Part shown: one piece after another, positions 15,771-17,525 of the stretch
Layout of the letters: every line of letters starts with the position of its first letter
Numbering within the stretch: the first letter of the stretch is position 1
NCBI GenBank assembly: GCA_043778625.1
Contig: JAYWFU010000097.1
Span: 1-17,525 of the forward strand
Source of the DNA: JACMRI01 sp043778625
Lineage (GTDB): Bacteria; Bacteroidota; Bacteroidia; UBA4408
Reading direction: 5' to 3'
DNA: 17,525 nucleotides
Position numbers and translations under genes: made by a program
Notes under the pieces: generated by a model
Seen by the model: the letters and a program-made list of their open reading frames with translations, nothing else
The model's database searches: none
What the model was told of the DNA's origin: nothing

Positions 15771-16535
15771 TTAATTACGGACACGATATTTTTTGTAATC
15801 CGCAACTAATTTTTGCTTAATGTGTTTGGGTAATAATCTAAATCCAAGTTGGTAATAAAGGCCGTCAAAATTTTGATTAATACCTATTTGTGTTAATATT
15901 TTTCGATAGCCTAACGATGCTGTAAATGCTACATCAGGCGATAAGTTAAGCATAGCATTAATGCCGCCTAGTGCTGGAAAAAAATAATTATTTATCTTAA
16001 ATGTTTTACCACTACTGTTTACAATGGGTATGGTTACGTTGGTAAAAAAATCAGTTAGATTTACATTACTATAGCCCATACCTATTTCGAGCGGAATGCC
16101 CAGTGTAAGCCATTTAGAGGTGTAGAATAAATATTCGATACTTGGAGTTACGTAGTACATGGTTAGCACTCCGTTAACCAAATATCCGTTTTGCCCATTA
16201 ACACTAATGGGTATAGCCTTGGGGGCTAAACTTTGTATTTGACTAACGTAGTAAGCCTTACTAATAAGTAGGGTTGATGTACCGTTACTTTTAGCATAAA
16301 AAGCACCTATACCTAAGCGTATTTTGTGGCGGTAAGTAAACCCAAAATTAATGCCTGTAACGCTTGTGGTAGCATTAGTGCCTAGTAAATTATTGCGCCA
16401 AAAAATAGATTTACGTTTATCTAACAAAAAATCAAACTCCCATTTTTTAGTGCTTGAATCTTGGGGAGCTAACTGTGCGCTAGTTTTCAGCGTACCAAGT
16501 AGTAGCATACATAATATAAATCGAAACAAAAGCAT
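15771..16535 (-). CDS. Outer-membrane beta-barrel-like protein
   Basis: A 254-residue exported protein on the minus strand. I choose the ATG at 16535 because it opens a clean signal peptide, MLLFRFILCMLLLGTLKTSAQ, cut before LAPQ. A further upstream ATG at 16583 would add 16 residues in front of it and lies at or before the likely transcription start. The mature part has alternating strands with aromatic girdles (GINFGFTYRHKIRLGIGAFYA, split here as GINFGFTYR and IRLGIGAFYA; LGIPLEIGMGYSNV; AFTASLGYRKI) and a tail LYYQLGFRLL followed by about 20 basic residues (KHIKQKLVADYKKYRVRN). That soluble tail after the last strand is unusual for a barrel. The family is not recognised, and the substrate or partner is unknown. 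Confidence 0.75.
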   Translation of the reverse strand: MLLFRFILCMLLLGTLKTSAQLAPQDSSTKKWEFDFLLDKRKSIFWRNNLLGTNATTSVTGINFGFTYRHKIRLGIGAFYAKSNGTSTLLISKAYYVSQIQSLAPKAIPISVNGQNGYLVNGVLTMYYVTPSIEYLFYTSKWLTLGIPLEIGMGYSNVNLTDFFTNVTIPIVNSSGKTFKINNYFFPALGGINAMLNLSPDVAFTASLGYRKILTQIGINQNFDGLYYQLGFRLLPKHIKQKLVADYKKYRVRN

Positions 16536-16585
16536 AGGGTAGATAATTGGTAGTGAATTATAAATATAAAGTACTGCTTGCATTA

Positions 16586-16593
16586 CAAATATA
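16586..16593 (-). promoter_or_regulatory. -7 element of the minus-strand barrel gene
   Basis: Read on the minus strand, TATATTTG matches TAnnTTTG exactly. It would start transcription near 16579, about 45 bases before the ATG at 16535, and it speaks against the longer reading from 16583. No TTG is found at the usual spacing upstream, so the call rests on the -7 box only. Confidence 0.4.
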
Positions 16594-16634
16594 TTGTAAA
16601 TTTTAGCAACATAATTTCTACAAGTGATACGTTG

Positions 16635-16662
16635 TTGGTTGCAAATTGATTAACTACTTTCG
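16635..16662 (+). promoter_or_regulatory. Possible promoter of the HD-domain gene
   Basis: TTG at 16635-16637 and TACTTTCG at 16655-16662 (one mismatch to TAnnTTTG) are 17 bases apart, slightly short of the usual spacing. The element ends 27 bases before the GTG at 16690. The 154-base gap thus probably carries two divergent promoters. Confidence 0.35.
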
Positions 16663-16689
16663 TTGTAATAATTAATACTCTAACATAAC

Positions 16690-17525
16690 GTGATTAATAA
16701 ACGAAAAATATTTAACGACCCTGTGTACGGGTTTATAAGCATACCTAACGAGCTAGCGTTTGATTTGATTGAACACCCGTACTTTCAGCGTTTGCGTAGC
16801 ATTAAGCAATTGGGCTTAACGCACTTGGTGTACCCTGGGGCATTGCACACAAGGTTTCATCATGCGCTAGGCGCAATGCACTTGCTTACACAAGCCTTAG
16901 AAACCCTTAGTTACAAAGGCATTGAAATAACTGCTGCCGAAAATGAAGCCGTAACCATAGCTATATTATTGCACGATATTGGGCACGGACCTTTCTCGCA
17001 TGCTTTGGAACATAGCATTGCCAAAGGTATGCACCACGAAGAGTTGTCGTTACTATTTATGCACGAGCTTAACCAACAATTTGGCGGTAGGCTCACCATG
17101 GCTATTGAAATATTTACCAATAAATATCACAAACATTTTTTGCATCAATTGGTGTCGAGCCAATTGGATATGGATAGACTGGATTACTTGAGTAGAGACA
17201 GTTTTTTTACGGGAGTAAGCGAAGGAACAATTAGCAGCGACCGTATTATAAAAATGTTGAACGTTGTTAACGACGAATTAGTAATAGAATCGAAGGGCAT
17301 ATATTCAGTAGAAAATTTTATTGTTTCGCGCCGTTTGATGTACTGGCAAGTGTATTTGCACAAAACGGTGCTAAGTGCCGAAAACATACTCGTAAATATA
17401 TTAAAACGTGCAAAGGAGCTTGCCCAGCAAGGCGTAGCTGATTTATTTGCATCGCCTCCGTTTCATCAGTTTTTATATAATAATTATACTATTGATGATT
17501 TTAAAACTAATACCCAACTACTTAA
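16690..17525 (+). CDS. HD-domain phosphohydrolase, SAMHD1/dGTPase-like (3' end outside window)
   Basis: The frame is open from a GTG at 16690 to the right edge, giving 278 residues without a stop. An in-frame TAA at 16681-16683 leaves GTG as the best start, and the protein begins VINKRKIFNDPVYGFISIP, with NDPVYGFI typical of the family. Metal ligands of the HD site are visible: His58 in RFHHALGAMH, His95-Asp96 in LLHDIGHGPFSH, and Asp162 in LDMDRLDYLSRDS. SAMHD1 and bacterial dGTPase-like proteins share this order and cleave dNTPs to the nucleoside and triphosphate, but the substrate of this subgroup is not settled. Relatives run to about 400 residues, so roughly a third is missing. From memory, Bacteroidota homologues often precede lipid A genes (lpxD, lpxC/fabZ), which would lie to the right. 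Confidence 0.9.
   Translation, partial: MINKRKIFNDPVYGFISIPNELAFDLIEHPYFQRLRSIKQLGLTHLVYPGALHTRFHHALGAMHLLTQALETLSYKGIEITAAENEAVTIAILLHDIGHGPFSHALEHSIAKGMHHEELSLLFMHELNQQFGGRLTMAIEIFTNKYHKHFLHQLVSSQLDMDRLDYLSRDSFFTGVSEGTISSDRIIKMLNVVNDELVIESKGIYSVENFIVSRRLMYWQVYLHKTVLSAENILVNILKRAKELAQQGVADLFASPPFHQFLYNNYTIDDFKTNTQLL

Noticed and set aside
16536..16583. Longer start for the minus-strand barrel gene at 16583
   Set aside because: It puts 16 extra residues before an otherwise clean signal peptide, and the likely -7 box at 16586-16593 would start transcription at about the same place.
1..17525. CRISPR arrays, tRNA or rRNA genes and riboswitches
   Set aside because: No regularly spaced repeats, tRNA-like cloverleaf or conserved rRNA or riboswitch sequence was noticed on reading. 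A covariance-model search was not possible here.

Overview
The window looks like chromosome from a member of the Bacteroidota, probably a Chitinophagia/Sphingobacteriia-type lineage. It is AT-rich, and its few recognisable promoters carry the Bacteroidota -7 element TAnnTTTG rather than a sigma70 -10 box. Shine-Dalgarno sequences are scarce, and the envelope proteins (a PorE-like TPR/PD40 protein, beta-barrel proteins, a Bacteroidota-type LptF) fit this phylum. No tRNA, rRNA, CRISPR array, insertion sequence or phage gene was seen. The lineage is inferred from protein style, not from a marker gene.

Layout, left to right. (1) Positions 1-838 hold the 3' part of a beta-barrel-like protein gene whose frame appears broken near position 76, closed by a strong intrinsic terminator (847-884). 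(2) thyA is followed at 34 nt by a UbiA-family prenyltransferase. (3) Positions 2872-5298 encode an 808-residue single-chain restriction-modification enzyme (Type IIG-like), with an N-terminal PD-ExK-type nuclease motif, a gamma-class adenine methyltransferase core and a C-terminal target-recognition region of markedly lower GC. (4) kynU (kynureninase) follows. (5) A well-formed promoter with overlapping palindromes precedes an lptF-like gene that is split by a frameshift near 7250. (6) A tight trio follows: a lipoprotein of unknown function, a polyprenyl-phosphate sugar-1-phosphate transferase and a family-2 glycosyltransferase, with spacings of -4 and +3 nt. This is a small surface-polysaccharide module. 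(7) Next is a 747-residue PorE-like periplasmic protein (TPR, PD40 propeller, regulatory-like domain, SPOR-like end). (8) Then a Uup-type ABC-F ATPase. (9) A minus-strand beta-barrel-like gene is convergent with the ABC-F gene and divergent from (10) a GTG-started HD-domain phosphohydrolase that runs off the right edge.

Most of the window is ordinary housekeeping and envelope biogenesis. The accessory element is the standalone Type IIG-like enzyme. The observations most worth a second look are the composition break inside that enzyme, the two apparent +1 frame lesions (1-93/68-838 and lptF), the palindromes at the lptF promoter, and the replacement of the usual OmpA end of the PorE-like protein by a SPOR-like one. 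I did not find a convincing undescribed multi-gene system.
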